From Chryseobacterium sp. Leaf405 (lineage in GTDB: Bacteria; Bacteroidota; Bacteroidia; Flavobacteriales; Weeksellaceae), in the NCBI RefSeq assembly GCF_001425355.1, contig NZ_LMQN01000017.1:62001-126000 (forward strand): a DNA stretch of 64,000 nucleotides, in the 5' to 3' direction. The first letter of the stretch is position 1. The number at the start of each line of letters is the position of its first letter. This document shows, one piece after another, positions 36,600 through 44,839 of the stretch. The position numbers were made by a program, and so were the translations under genes. Below the pieces are notes generated by a model. That model saw nothing but the letters and a program-made list of their open reading frames with translations, did not search any database and had not been told where the DNA came from.

Positions 36600-37382
36600 T
36601 TATTTCTGATATTCTACGAACATATAACCTTGTCCTCCGAAGCCTAATTGATCTCCGTCAGCTGCATGAAAATTAACTCTGTAATAAGTCTGGTCAGTAT
36701 AAGAAAAGAACATGAATTGAATATGACCATCGTTATAACAGTCTACGCCAAATACTCCCGGAATGTTATCGAAGGTAGTTCCTATTGAACTAGCATTATT
36801 GTAATGTAGTGCAGTTGGACCGGAACCTTGTGATGTCATATATTGCCCATGAACGATTCCAATATTAGCAGCTCCGGTAATTGATCTGCCCTGTATAGTT
36901 GTATAAGGAAGCGCTCCTCCTGAAGAACAGTTTCCCGGTATTACTTTAAATTCTAATGTTCCTATCTGAAGTGTTGGGCTTTCTGTAACCGTTGCATTAA
37001 TAGGAAAAGAAACAAATCTTGTTTGTATTGGAATCGTGCTCTGTACTACTACATTTCCTGAACCATCAACACCCAGAGCTGCTGAATTATTAGTAGCCGG
37101 TGTTGTATTGTTAATATTGGATAATTTCAATCCTGAAGTACCGTTTGTACCCGATGCTATTTCCAGTTTTGCAGTAGGTGCCAGTGTACCCAACCCCATA
37201 TTTCCTGCATTATTTATAATAGCGTCATTGGCGGATTGTACAGCACTCGGTACACCTGTCGCAGGGTTGTCTTTAGCACCATCTATATGAAAGCTGCCTT
37301 GTGGATTTGCTGTGTTTATACCAACCTGAGCGAATAATTGCGTTGATATGGAAAACAACGTGAGTAAAATTGTTTTTTTCAT
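36600..37382 (-). CDS. secreted fibre-like protein (paralogue 3)
   Basis: A 260-residue protein with signal peptide (MKKTILLTLFSISTQLFAQ) and the shared VGINTANPQGSFHIDGAKDNP repeat, followed by a second repeat GNMGLGTLAPTAKLEIASG. The C-terminal 120 residues are rich in Gly, aromatic residues and beta-strand pattern but match no domain I know; two cysteines (GNCSSGG, GVDCYNDG) may pair. It lies 158 bp downstream of the C1q-like gene at 37541 and has no regulatory box of its own, so co-transcription is likely. Confidence 0.75.
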   Translation of the reverse strand: MKKTILLTLFSISTQLFAQVGINTANPQGSFHIDGAKDNPATGVPSAVQSANDAIINNAGNMGLGTLAPTAKLEIASGTNGTSGLKLSNINNTTPATNNSAALGVDGSGNVVVQSTIPIQTRFVSFPINATVTESPTLQIGTLEFKVIPGNCSSGGALPYTTIQGRSITGAANIGIVHGQYMTSQGSGPTALHYNNASSIGTTFDNIPGVFGVDCYNDGHIQFMFFSYTDQTYYRVNFHAADGDQLGFGGQGYMFVEYQK

Positions 37383-37540
37383 TTTGTATGTAAGTTTTAA
37401 ATGTTAGTACTGACTATTTGAAAAAAGATAAATCGGTAACCCTGCAATATCAACTGCACAATGTATAATCTTTAGAAGCTGTTTTCTGATCAACTACAGA
37501 TGAAAGGCTTTGTACATATATATGTGTTTTTAGAATCTAT

Positions 37541-38554
37541 CTACTGAATTCTTGTAATGATGTAGTTGGAATCGGCCAAATATCCGTTGGTTCCTGAAGT
37601 ATTATTATAATAAACTGACATTGTTTCGCCCGCTGCCATAGTTTGAATGGTAAAAAACGCAGCTCCGATTGTACCATTAATAACAATTCCTACCGCCGTA
37701 CTTTGTACGATTGTGGTTTCATTCTTTCTGAAAGAAAATATCATTCTATTTCCGGGATTATTAGTATTAATCATTGCGCATGAAAAGTCAAAACGGTAAA
37801 CTCCTGCTGTAGGTGCTGTAAAGATCCCCGCATTTGTCAAAGCTGCTGCCGGTGCACCACCATATCCCGCTGTTGTAGTATAACTCACGGTTCCTGTTGA
37901 GCCTTCTCCGCCATAGCTGAAAGTGGTAGGATTTACGCCATTTACTACATACAATCCAGTATATGTATTTTCGGTACCCATGGATATAACATTTCCGCTG
38001 CTGTCTACACCAAGGGCAGTTTTAGTGCCTGTAAATGCCGGGGTACCGCTATTTAGATTAGAAAATTTCAATCCCGAGGTTCCTGTTGTACCCGATGCAA
38101 CTTCCAGTTTTGCAGTAGGTGTTCCAATACCAATACCTACATTTCCGGTTCCTGTAAATCCTAAGTTGTTTCCGTTTAAGTTTACATTTCTTACTCCTGC
38201 AAGGCTTCCATCAGCATTATAAATATTGGCTCCGTTTCCTGTAGCCATTTTTACCCAGACTGTTCCATCGAAATAATAAAATCCTACAGCATCTATATTG
38301 GCGGTTGTTCCGGTTGCAGTTCCTGTAGCGATGTTATTGACGTAAATCATGGTAGAAACAGGAACCGAAGTCATGCTTTGGGCACGTTGTCTGTCTACTC
38401 TCGGAATCAAAACACCGTCTACTGTATTAAGGGTTCCGGTGGGTGCTTTAGCAGTAATGTCAAGAGTTGCGGCAGGTGTTGGTGTATTAACACCTACTTG
38501 TGCGAAAATCTGTACCGAAAGTGACACCATAGCTAATAAAAATAATTTTCTCAT
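37541..38554 (-). CDS. secreted fibre-like protein with C1q-like domain (paralogue 4)
   Basis: A 337-residue protein with signal peptide (MRKLFLLAMVSLSVQIFAQ). N-terminal repeats VGVNTPTPAATLDITAKAP and GNVGIGIGTPTAKLEVASG are separated by a segment with FYYFDGTVWVKM, common in Flavobacteriia fibre-like proteins. The C-terminal 120 residues (FTAPTAGVYRFDFSCAM, RMIFSFRKNETTIVQS, MAAGETMSVYYNN) are a good C1q-like jelly roll. It is the first gene of a probable pair with the gene at 36600. Confidence 0.82.
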   Translation of the reverse strand: MRKLFLLAMVSLSVQIFAQVGVNTPTPAATLDITAKAPTGTLNTVDGVLIPRVDRQRAQSMTSVPVSTMIYVNNIATGTATGTTANIDAVGFYYFDGTVWVKMATGNGANIYNADGSLAGVRNVNLNGNNLGFTGTGNVGIGIGTPTAKLEVASGTTGTSGLKFSNLNSGTPAFTGTKTALGVDSSGNVISMGTENTYTGLYVVNGVNPTTFSYGGEGSTGTVSYTTTAGYGGAPAAALTNAGIFTAPTAGVYRFDFSCAMINTNNPGNRMIFSFRKNETTIVQSTAVGIVINGTIGAAFFTIQTMAAGETMSVYYNNTSGTNGYLADSNYIITRIQ

Positions 38555-38829
38555 TGTATCAAGGTTTTAAATTTAAGTAATAATTAAAATCAGATAGAAA
38601 AGACCATACTTATCCCGGCTTACTAGAAATAGCTTATGCCTTAAGATTCTGAAGTTATTTTCCTGAACTTCAAATTTGTGTGTTTGGTGAAATGGTGGAA
38701 AAGAATGTTTTCTATGGTTTATTAGAGTTATTCTTTTTAAAAGATTTAAGAGTTAATATTCTGTTAATCTCTTTGTAAGCAGTGAGGTTATGAGTCTTTT
38801 TAATGATTATTTTTTTTAAAATCCTGTGT

Positions 38830-38908
38830 CAAAAATATATGAATTATTATGGCTTTCATAATAATGTTTGAACGAATGATACTACATGTTTGTACTAAAA
38901 ATACTACA
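38830..38908 (-). promoter_or_regulatory. tandem 18-bp boxes and promoter of the 38554 surface gene
   Basis: A perfect box TGTACTAAAAATACTACA (38891-38908) and a 12-of-14 box (38869-38886) start 22 bp apart. TATTTTTG lies 31 nt downstream on the reverse strand (38837-38830). This predicts a long leader of about 270 nt before the gene, in which I see no open frame. Confidence 0.7.
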
Positions 38909-38938
38909 AAACAGTCCCTACATATTCAATAGCTTAAT

Positions 38939-39018
38939 TGTAGTCATAGTATGACAGATTTGTAGTATATATATTACAAGTTATATAATTGGAAAACTTA
39001 ATGTAATAGATACATTTG
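38939..39018 (+). promoter_or_regulatory. tandem 18-bp boxes and promoter of a short forward transcript
   Basis: Boxes TGTAGTCATAGTATGACA (38939-38956, 11 of 14) and TGTAGTATATATATTACA (38961-38978, 13 of 14) start 22 bp apart, facing the forward strand. A full promoter follows: TTG (38989-38991), 19 nt, TACATTTG (39011-39018), with 32 nt between box and -7 element. The boxes are divergent from those of the 38554 gene, 30 bp away. Confidence 0.7.
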
Positions 39019-39024
39019 CATTGT

Positions 39025-39141
39025 AGTTAGTATAAGGGTTTATTTGAAATAAAGCTACACACAGTGAGGACACTTATTAGTGATAATTGTCTTTTTTTTC
39101 ATCCTGATCTGTCGGATGTGAGGTCCGGCAGATCTTTTTTA
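39025..39141 (+). ncRNA. candidate small RNA 1, next to the response regulator gene
   Basis: A transcript of about 117 nt is predicted from the promoter at 38989-39018 to a strong terminator (39106-39140). No ATG-initiated frame of useful length lies inside. The terminator stem is 11 bp. A second structured region with another perfect terminator (39242-39277) follows, so a longer form to about 39277 is possible. It is not a family I recognise. Confidence 0.55.
39106..39140 (+). terminator. terminator of candidate small RNA 1
   Basis: GATCTGTCGGA (39106-39116) and TCCGGCAGATC (39124-39134) form an 11-bp stem with one G-T pair and a 7-nt loop, followed by six T. Confidence 0.85.
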
Positions 39142-39241
39142 AGAATATTTTTTCAAGCAGCCAATAAGGCAACGATTCTAAAAGCATTAAAAAACTTATC
39201 ATAAATTGATGGTACTTACATCCCAATAATCCATCAAATGG

Positions 39242-39277
39242 AAACATCAGATCAAAAGATCTGATGTTTATTTTTTT
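39242..39277 (+). terminator. second forward terminator / 3' hairpin of the response regulator
   Basis: AAACATCAGATC and GATCTGATGTTT form a perfect 12-bp stem with loop AAAA, followed by A and seven T on the forward strand. On the reverse strand there is no T run after the stem, so it is oriented for forward transcripts, although it also lies in the 3' region of the regulator mRNA. Confidence 0.75.
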
Positions 39278-39295
39278 ACGAAAAATTTTTCTTAG

Positions 39296-39925
39296 TTATT
39301 TTTTTGGAATATTGTGGCTGCTGTTGTATATTTTCAGAAGTTCGATGAGGTTGTTTACTTCCAGTTTTGCATACACTCTTCTTTTATAGGTGCTTGCGGT
39401 AGTCATTTGGATATTGAGTGCGTTGGCGATTTCCAGATTTCCGCTTCCTTCTGCAAGAAGCCTGAAAACCTGAAGTTCTCTTTCCGATAGAACATCATTC
39501 ACGTCCTTTTTATGTTGATGTTTAGAAAACTGCTTTATTAATTCGGGAGTATAATAAAAACCGTCTTCAAAGACTGAGTTTACCGCTTTTATTAATATTT
39601 TTTCACTGCTCATTTTATTTAAGAAACCTTCTGCGCCTTCCCGGATATACTCTATTGCAACATTTTCTTTATAGGATGAGAACACGAGAATCGGAAGATC
39701 TTCCTGAATCGTTTTCAGTTCGCGGATCATGTATTTGAAAGTACTGCCTTCCATGTCTATATCAAGAATCAGCAGATCGAATTTCGCTTCCTGAAGTTTA
39801 TTTTTTACTTCGTCGTAGTTTTCTGCGTAATCGCAGGAAATGTCTTTAATGTGGCTTTCCAAAACCAATGCAGTGCCCAGCCTTACCACAGAATGGTCGT
39901 CGGCGATCAATATTTTTTTAGTCAT
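39296..39925 (-). CDS. NarL/LuxR-family response regulator
   Basis: A 209-residue regulator. The receiver domain (1-120) has the acidic pair DD at 9-10, phospho-acceptor Asp55 in LLILDIDMEG, and Lys in EGFLNKM. The C-terminal LuxR-type HTH (about 145-200) reads LSERELQVFRLLAEGSGNLE then IANALNIQMTTASTYKRRVY. It is 6 bp downstream of the sensor kinase gene, its obvious partner. It is the best candidate to bind the 18-bp boxes, since NarL-type proteins bind paired 7-bp half sites; that link is inference. Confidence 0.92.
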   Translation of the reverse strand: MTKKILIADDHSVVRLGTALVLESHIKDISCDYAENYDEVKNKLQEAKFDLLILDIDMEGSTFKYMIRELKTIQEDLPILVFSSYKENVAIEYIREGAEGFLNKMSSEKILIKAVNSVFEDGFYYTPELIKQFSKHQHKKDVNDVLSERELQVFRLLAEGSGNLEIANALNIQMTTASTYKRRVYAKLEVNNLIELLKIYNSSHNIPKK

Positions 39926-39931
39926 AGTGTG

Positions 39932-42925
39932 TTATTTTTTAAGATGAAGTTTTACAATAGTTCCTTTCGGTATATTTTCATGGAAAGTAATTTTTGCTTC
40001 TAACTTTTTAATGAGTTGAATTACCATATGCAAACCCAATCCGTAGTTTTTAAATACAAAATTTTCTGTTGCTAATCTCTCGGATACCTGAGAGTAGTAT
40101 TCTATCTGAGTTGGAGTCATCCCCTTTCCATCGTCAAATATACCAATTTCTACTTGGGTGTTTTCTTCTCTTGTTTTAATGAGTATTTCGCCACTTTCTG
40201 TATTTTTTACGGCATTGTCTATCAGATTATGAAGAATTGCTGAGAGTATATTTTTATTTGTTTTTATCATCAACTCAGAATCACACAGATTCATTATGGT
40301 GGTATTTTGCTCTAAAGCCATCTGCTCAAAAAGAAGCTTTTTATCTTCCAGTATTTCAAAGATAGAGCAGGCTTCTTGGTCTAGGATATTTTCTTCTTTA
40401 TACAGCTCATTGTATTCTTTTAATCCCAGTGTAAACTTAAATAGCTGTTCGGAAGTTTTATGAATACTGTCAAAATATTTTTTCTGAGCATTGATATTAT
40501 CTGCTTCACTTAATTTTTGTGACATCAGGGAAATAAATCGAACAGGTGTCGTAATATCATGGCTGATGCTTTCCATAATCTTCTGTTGATATTCAGATTC
40601 GTTTTTCAGTCTGGTTTTGGTCTGTTCAAGGCTTTCGCTGGTTTCTTTCAGCTCCAGATTTTTGCTGTCGAGATTACTTTTTAATTTTTTATTGATACTT
40701 CTCAGGAAATTTGTCCGCAGCTGTATAATGATCAAAATGCTGATAATTCCTATTAATGCAATGAATGTTTTAAACCAAAGTGTTTCGTAAAAAAATGGCT
40801 GTATCTCAATGCGTATTTTTTTATAGGCAAATTTTCCATCTTCGGAAGTCAGGAATCTTACATGGAGGTAATAATTTCCGGGGCGTACATTGGCTAAAAT
40901 ATATTTTCGGTCGTTTTTAGCATCTTCCCATTTATCATTTTCGCTGTTTTCGAGTCTGGTTTCCAGATAAATATTTTCGCTGTTATGGTAATATGGGAAA
41001 TCAAAATAGATGTCAGCAGCATTATAATCACTGCGTAATCGAAGCGTGTCTTTAAAATTAATATTATTTTTGCCGTTTTTGGCTCTTTCTATAAATAATT
41101 GATGAGGTTTAGGATAATGCGTTTTAATTTCATTAGGATTAAAAAATACAAAGCCTTCCATTGATGGAAATACAAAATCTCCATTTCCCAGAATATTCCC
41201 ACTGGGATTTGAGCTTCCGTTGAATTCATTATTCAGAAAGCCATTTTCTTTGGTATAACGGTAGTAGGTGATTTTTATGTTTTTGTCTTGAACATAATCC
41301 AATAATGCTTTTTTAGAAACTTTGAATAATCCGTTATTGGAAGAAATCCAGAAAAACCCTTTTTGGTCTTCCAAGATATGATGGGCGTTGGCAACATTTC
41401 CACCTTTGTCATAGGGCATTCCAATTATTTTATATTTTTTAATAAGAAAAAAACCTTTTCCGTGTGTTGTAAACCAATAATTGCCGTCTTTTGTCTTTTG
41501 AATTTCTTTTACAACCAATCCTTTGGCTATGTGCCTTATAATTTTATGCTGAGAAAGTGAAACAATAAAAATTCCGTTACTGGTTCCTACATACAATTGA
41601 TTATTACCTGCATCTTGTACAAAATTCACAAAATCTTTAAATCTGAAAATATTTTCTGCTTTTTTGAAGTGGTCATCAGGAAATACATTCAGATAATAAT
41701 AATTGAATGCGGCATCTGCCATATTCACAGCATATTTTTTATTGATCTTAAAAATGCCCTGAACATTTCTTTCCGGGAAACTAATAGAATCTTTTTTGTG
41801 ATAGTTTGAGTTCTTAAGTATTCTGTGAATTTTGTTAAATTCTACATGTAAGAGATTAGACGAATTATCATACAAAAGATAACGTCTGTCGTATTTTGTA
41901 TTTTCAGAAAATTGTCTGTCAACTTTATCTTTGAAAAATTCGAATCCCTGTTTGGTAATAATAGAATGAGAAGTAAACGGTTGTGCTTCATATACCACTT
42001 CACCAGTAAACGGAACATTTTTTTGTGGAACATAAAAATTGGAAAGACTGATAATATTCAATCCTTTTACCACATTTCCCAAATACAGTTTATTGGATTC
42101 TGCATCGTAAAACATACAATACAATAATTCTTTCTCAATTTTTCTGTATTCTATGAGAAAGGTGAGTGTTGGTTTGCCATTTTGTAATTTGCCGAGGTAT
42201 ATATTGCCATTTTTGATTACAAAAACCTGTTGGGTTCCCTGATGCCAGTATATTTTTGCTTTAGGGTCATTGTAAAGTGAAGGCTGATTGTCATATGAAA
42301 CTGTTCCGTTTTTTATAATAATCGTTCTTCTGTTTTTAGGATCACCGACGTAAATAGTATTTTCGTGAACAAAAACATTTCTTAGGAGTTTGAGAGGAAA
42401 TTTTTTTAAAATTACTTTTTTCGTTTTATTTTCTAAACCGTACTCAACTTGTTTGCCGTCGAAAAAGTACGTTCCTGAATTTGTTTTAATGTAATAATAA
42501 TCTATATCAGGATAAAAAACGGAACTAAAGCTGTTCTTGTAGAATTTCTTATACTGTTTTCCGTCTATTAACGAAAAAGTTCGGGATATATTTTTATCAG
42601 GTATAGTTTTTACTGTTCTGCCGGAGATCAAAACACATTGTTTTTCCCAATTGTTGAAAACAATAAATTTATCTTTTTCATAAATAAGAAAGTCTTTAAA
42701 GTTTAGATTCTCAATTTTGAAATTATTATACAAAAGAAAACTGTTTCCGTCAAACCTAATAATTCCGCTGTCTGTTGCCAACCAGATAAAGCCGTATTTA
42801 TCTTTTGTGATGTCTTTTACACTGTTTTGAGGAAGTCCCTGATCCATGCCATACCATTGGGATGTATAATGCTGAGCACTAAACATCAGTGGGAAAAATA
42901 TAAAAATAAAGCAACGGAACTTCAT
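39932..42925 (-). CDS. propeller-type sensor histidine kinase
   Basis: A 997-residue protein: signal peptide (residues 1-17), a periplasmic two-component-regulator beta-propeller (about 20-600, with WLATDSGIIRFDG, LYVGTSNGIFIV, FWISSNNGLFKV blades), a Y_Y_Y-type domain (about 640-710), one transmembrane helix (about 718-737), a coiled coil, then HisKA (SHDITTPVRF, His789) and HATPase (N box near 904, DDGKG near 933, GLGLHM near 961). Unlike many propeller kinases of Bacteroidota it has no fused receiver or AraC domain; the regulator is the next gene. Confidence 0.94.
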   Translation of the reverse strand: MKFRCFIFIFFPLMFSAQHYTSQWYGMDQGLPQNSVKDITKDKYGFIWLATDSGIIRFDGNSFLLYNNFKIENLNFKDFLIYEKDKFIVFNNWEKQCVLISGRTVKTIPDKNISRTFSLIDGKQYKKFYKNSFSSVFYPDIDYYYIKTNSGTYFFDGKQVEYGLENKTKKVILKKFPLKLLRNVFVHENTIYVGDPKNRRTIIIKNGTVSYDNQPSLYNDPKAKIYWHQGTQQVFVIKNGNIYLGKLQNGKPTLTFLIEYRKIEKELLYCMFYDAESNKLYLGNVVKGLNIISLSNFYVPQKNVPFTGEVVYEAQPFTSHSIITKQGFEFFKDKVDRQFSENTKYDRRYLLYDNSSNLLHVEFNKIHRILKNSNYHKKDSISFPERNVQGIFKINKKYAVNMADAAFNYYYLNVFPDDHFKKAENIFRFKDFVNFVQDAGNNQLYVGTSNGIFIVSLSQHKIIRHIAKGLVVKEIQKTKDGNYWFTTHGKGFFLIKKYKIIGMPYDKGGNVANAHHILEDQKGFFWISSNNGLFKVSKKALLDYVQDKNIKITYYRYTKENGFLNNEFNGSSNPSGNILGNGDFVFPSMEGFVFFNPNEIKTHYPKPHQLFIERAKNGKNNINFKDTLRLRSDYNAADIYFDFPYYHNSENIYLETRLENSENDKWEDAKNDRKYILANVRPGNYYLHVRFLTSEDGKFAYKKIRIEIQPFFYETLWFKTFIALIGIISILIIIQLRTNFLRSINKKLKSNLDSKNLELKETSESLEQTKTRLKNESEYQQKIMESISHDITTPVRFISLMSQKLSEADNINAQKKYFDSIHKTSEQLFKFTLGLKEYNELYKEENILDQEACSIFEILEDKKLLFEQMALEQNTTIMNLCDSELMIKTNKNILSAILHNLIDNAVKNTESGEILIKTREENTQVEIGIFDDGKGMTPTQIEYYSQVSERLATENFVFKNYGLGLHMVIQLIKKLEAKITFHENIPKGTIVKLHLKK

Positions 42926-42958
42926 TAATAATATTTGGTTATGTTAGTTTTATTTCTG

Positions 42959-42993
42959 CAAAGGTATCTACAATTTGTAGTAATAATTCTACA
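42959..42993 (-). promoter_or_regulatory. kinase promoter overlapped by a palindromic box
   Basis: TACCTTTG (42966-42959) is a -7 match 34 bp before the kinase start. The box TGTAGTAATAATTCTACA (42976-42993, 12 of 14) is only 9 nt upstream of it and is extended to a 9-bp inverted repeat (AATTTGTAG with CTACAAATT). This position covers the -15 to -35 region, so binding would repress rather than activate. Confidence 0.55.
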
Positions 42994-43081
42994 AATTGTC
43001 AATTAATTATTACATTTTAGTATAATTAATTTTAATAAAAAATAATTATCTACGATGAATTCGCTGATGTCTTTTGATAGT

Positions 43082-43217
43082 AAATCAAAACCTCCCGGTT
43101 GGAGAGGCTTTGTTATTTATTTAAAGTTGTTGTGTATTTACTATAAAGACTTACTATACAGTCAAGTGAACTCTATAAAGAATGAGAGTCTGTTTTTTTT
43201 CATTAGTTGTATTTATA
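43082..43217 (-). ncRNA. candidate small RNA 2, upstream of the sensor kinase
   Basis: A transcript of about 135 nt on the reverse strand is predicted from TATCTTTG (43231-43224) to a hairpin CCTCTCC-AACC-GGGAGG (43107-43091) followed by TTTTGATTTA. It contains only a 13-codon frame (MKKNRLSFFIEFT). It lies between the kinase gene and a tRNA-Glu gene and is controlled by the same type of tandem box as the surface genes. Confidence 0.5.
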
Positions 43218-43223
43218 AGAGTA

Positions 43224-43303
43224 CAAAGATAAAGGAATTACCTATTGATTAAATAAAACAAAATATAGTAAAAATCCTACATTCATGTACTAAAATTACT
43301 ACA
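43224..43303 (-). promoter_or_regulatory. tandem 18-bp boxes and promoter of candidate small RNA 2
   Basis: A perfect box TGTACTAAAATTACTACA (43286-43303) and an 11-of-14 box (43264-43281) start 22 bp apart. TATCTTTG (43231-43224) lies exactly 32 nt downstream on the reverse strand. This repeats the geometry of the surface-gene promoters. Confidence 0.7.
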
Positions 43304-43320
43304 CTAAAAGTCTGGAAATA

Positions 43321-43344
43321 AAAAAGCTCTAATAATAGAGCTTC
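43321..43344 (-). terminator. terminator of the tRNA-Glu gene
   Basis: AAGCTCT and AGAGCTT with a 6-nt loop; on the reverse strand the stem is followed by six T. It lies 13 bp beyond the tRNA 3' end. Confidence 0.75.
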
Positions 43345-43356
43345 TTAATGAGTAAT

Positions 43357-43431
43357 TGGTAGTCTATAGGAGAATCGAACTCCTGTTGCAAGGATGAAAA
43401 CCTTGAGTCCTAACCACTAGACGAATAGACC
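43357..43431 (-). tRNA. tRNA-Glu (anticodon TTC), CCA encoded
   Basis: The reverse strand folds as a cloverleaf: acceptor GGTCTAT/ATAGACT, D arm with GTGGTTAGGAC, anticodon stem CAAGG/CCTTG with loop TTTTCAT (anticodon TTC), and T arm AGGAG-TTCGATT-CTCCT. The 3' CCA is encoded, unlike in the other two tRNA-Glu genes of the window. Pair 1-72 is G-T in all three. Confidence 0.93.
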
Positions 43432-43488
43432 AAATTTTGAGGTTGCAAAAGTAAGGATTAACTTTTTAACTTCAAAATTATTTTCTTA

Positions 43489-44775
43489 CTACCTAAAGAC
43501 TTTTTGGATAACCGAATTTTTAATTCCTTTAGCCTCAAGATCTTTCTGTAGTTTCACTGCATCTTCCAATGAATATAATTTTCCGTAGGTATAGTAGAAA
43601 ACTCCGTTTTCTTTATTTCTTTCAACATCTTTCAGGGTTTGCATCACATATGAATTACCATTCAGTTTTTCACCTACGTAGACTTCAATCGTATAATACC
43701 CTGTATTCAGTTTTTGATTAGGCATAAATCCTACCGCATATGCATTTCTGAATCCTGCGTCTTTAGCCGTTTTAATATTAATATCTCTTACCGAAGCAAG
43801 ATTGGTAACACCATAATAATATTTATAAAGTCCGTTTTCTTTAATTGGAAGAATATAATTCAGTCCTTTTAAAGCAGGATCACCATCATTGTATTTTGTA
43901 GGAGAGCTCAGCAATAAAATTCTGAAATCATTTTTTAAAGCAATTTCTGCCAATTTATCCGGTTCCGGTTTTTTAGTGATCGTCTGAACTCCTGATTTCC
44001 TGTCGATTGCTTTTTTATAATCAATAATTGCTTGGTAGATACTTACGGAAATTTCCTGTTGTCCTTTTTCTGATGCCAAATAGTGACTTTCTTCAGGGTG
44101 ATTGATAAATCCTGTTTCGATAAGCACAGAAGGCATCGCGTTCATACGCAGAACGTGAAGGTTTTTCTGCCAAACTCCTCTTGACGATCTCTTATCTTTA
44201 TTCACAAAATTATCTTCAACCAAACCTCCTAACAAAAGGCTAGATTCAAGATATTTGCTTTGCTGAAGTTTCAGGGCAATTAAAGATTCCGGGGAGCTTG
44301 CATCGTAAGAACCGAACGTTTGCTTATCTTTTTCGTCCAAGAAAATCACATCATTTTCTCGTTTTGCTACTTCAAGATTAGTATCATTTTGATCCGGTCC
44401 CTGTACATAAGTTTCAGTTCCGTAAGCAGTTGGTCTTTTAGAAGAATTACAGTGTATGGAAACAAAAAGATCTGCCTTACTTCTATTGGCGAGATTTGTT
44501 CTGTCGGATAATGAAGGATATTCATCGATTTTTCGGGTATAGATTACTTTGAAATCTTTATTTTTTTCAAGCATTTCACCAACTTTCAGAGTAATGGCAA
44601 GCGTAACGTCTTTCTCTGCAATTTTCCCAATATCTGCATAGCTTCGGTTGGCTCCATGATCGCTTCCTCCGTGTCCTGCGTCTAAAACAACGGTAAATTT
44701 CTTTTGTGAAAACATAAAGTTATTAAGAAGGAGAAGGAGAAATGATAAAATTATTTTAAAATTTACTTTGTGCAT
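43489..44775 (-). CDS. N-acetylmuramoyl-L-alanine amidase with SPOR domain
   Basis: A 428-residue exported enzyme. After a signal peptide the Amidase_3 domain (about 27-255) shows VVLDAGHGGSDHGA (zinc His), ADLFVSIHCNSS (zinc His) and SVLIETGFINHPEES (catalytic Glu). The C-terminal 80 residues (GYYTIEVYVGEKLNGN...KLYSLEDAVKLQKDLEAKG) look like a SPOR domain that binds denuded glycan at the septum. It cleaves the stem peptide from peptidoglycan. It is divergent from lptD. Confidence 0.93.
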   Translation of the reverse strand: MHKVNFKIILSFLLLLLNNFMFSQKKFTVVLDAGHGGSDHGANRSYADIGKIAEKDVTLAITLKVGEMLEKNKDFKVIYTRKIDEYPSLSDRTNLANRSKADLFVSIHCNSSKRPTAYGTETYVQGPDQNDTNLEVAKRENDVIFLDEKDKQTFGSYDASSPESLIALKLQQSKYLESSLLLGGLVEDNFVNKDKRSSRGVWQKNLHVLRMNAMPSVLIETGFINHPEESHYLASEKGQQEISVSIYQAIIDYKKAIDRKSGVQTITKKPEPDKLAEIALKNDFRILLLSSPTKYNDGDPALKGLNYILPIKENGLYKYYYGVTNLASVRDINIKTAKDAGFRNAYAVGFMPNQKLNTGYYTIEVYVGEKLNGNSYVMQTLKDVERNKENGVFYYTYGKLYSLEDAVKLQKDLEAKGIKNSVIQKVFR

Positions 44776-44797
44776 CTTACAGTTTTAAAAATTATAT

Positions 44798-44805
44798 TAA
44801 TTTTG
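44798..44805 (+). promoter_or_regulatory. lptD -7 element TAATTTTG
   Basis: TAATTTTG matches TAnnTTTG and lies 34 bp before the TTG start of lptD. A clear -33 TTG is not seen. Confidence 0.45.
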
Positions 44806-44839
44806 AGCCTTGAATTATATACATTAAATATAACATAAA

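Noticed and set aside
37383..37540. A regulatory box in front of the 36600 surface gene
   Set aside because: TGTTAGTACTGACTA-like sequence near 37403 matches too few positions and has no -7 element at the right distance; co-transcription with the 37541 gene is simpler.
43055..43252. 65-codon forward frame
   Set aside because: It is antisense to the candidate small RNA 2 and spans its hairpin and promoter; no start context or homology is apparent.
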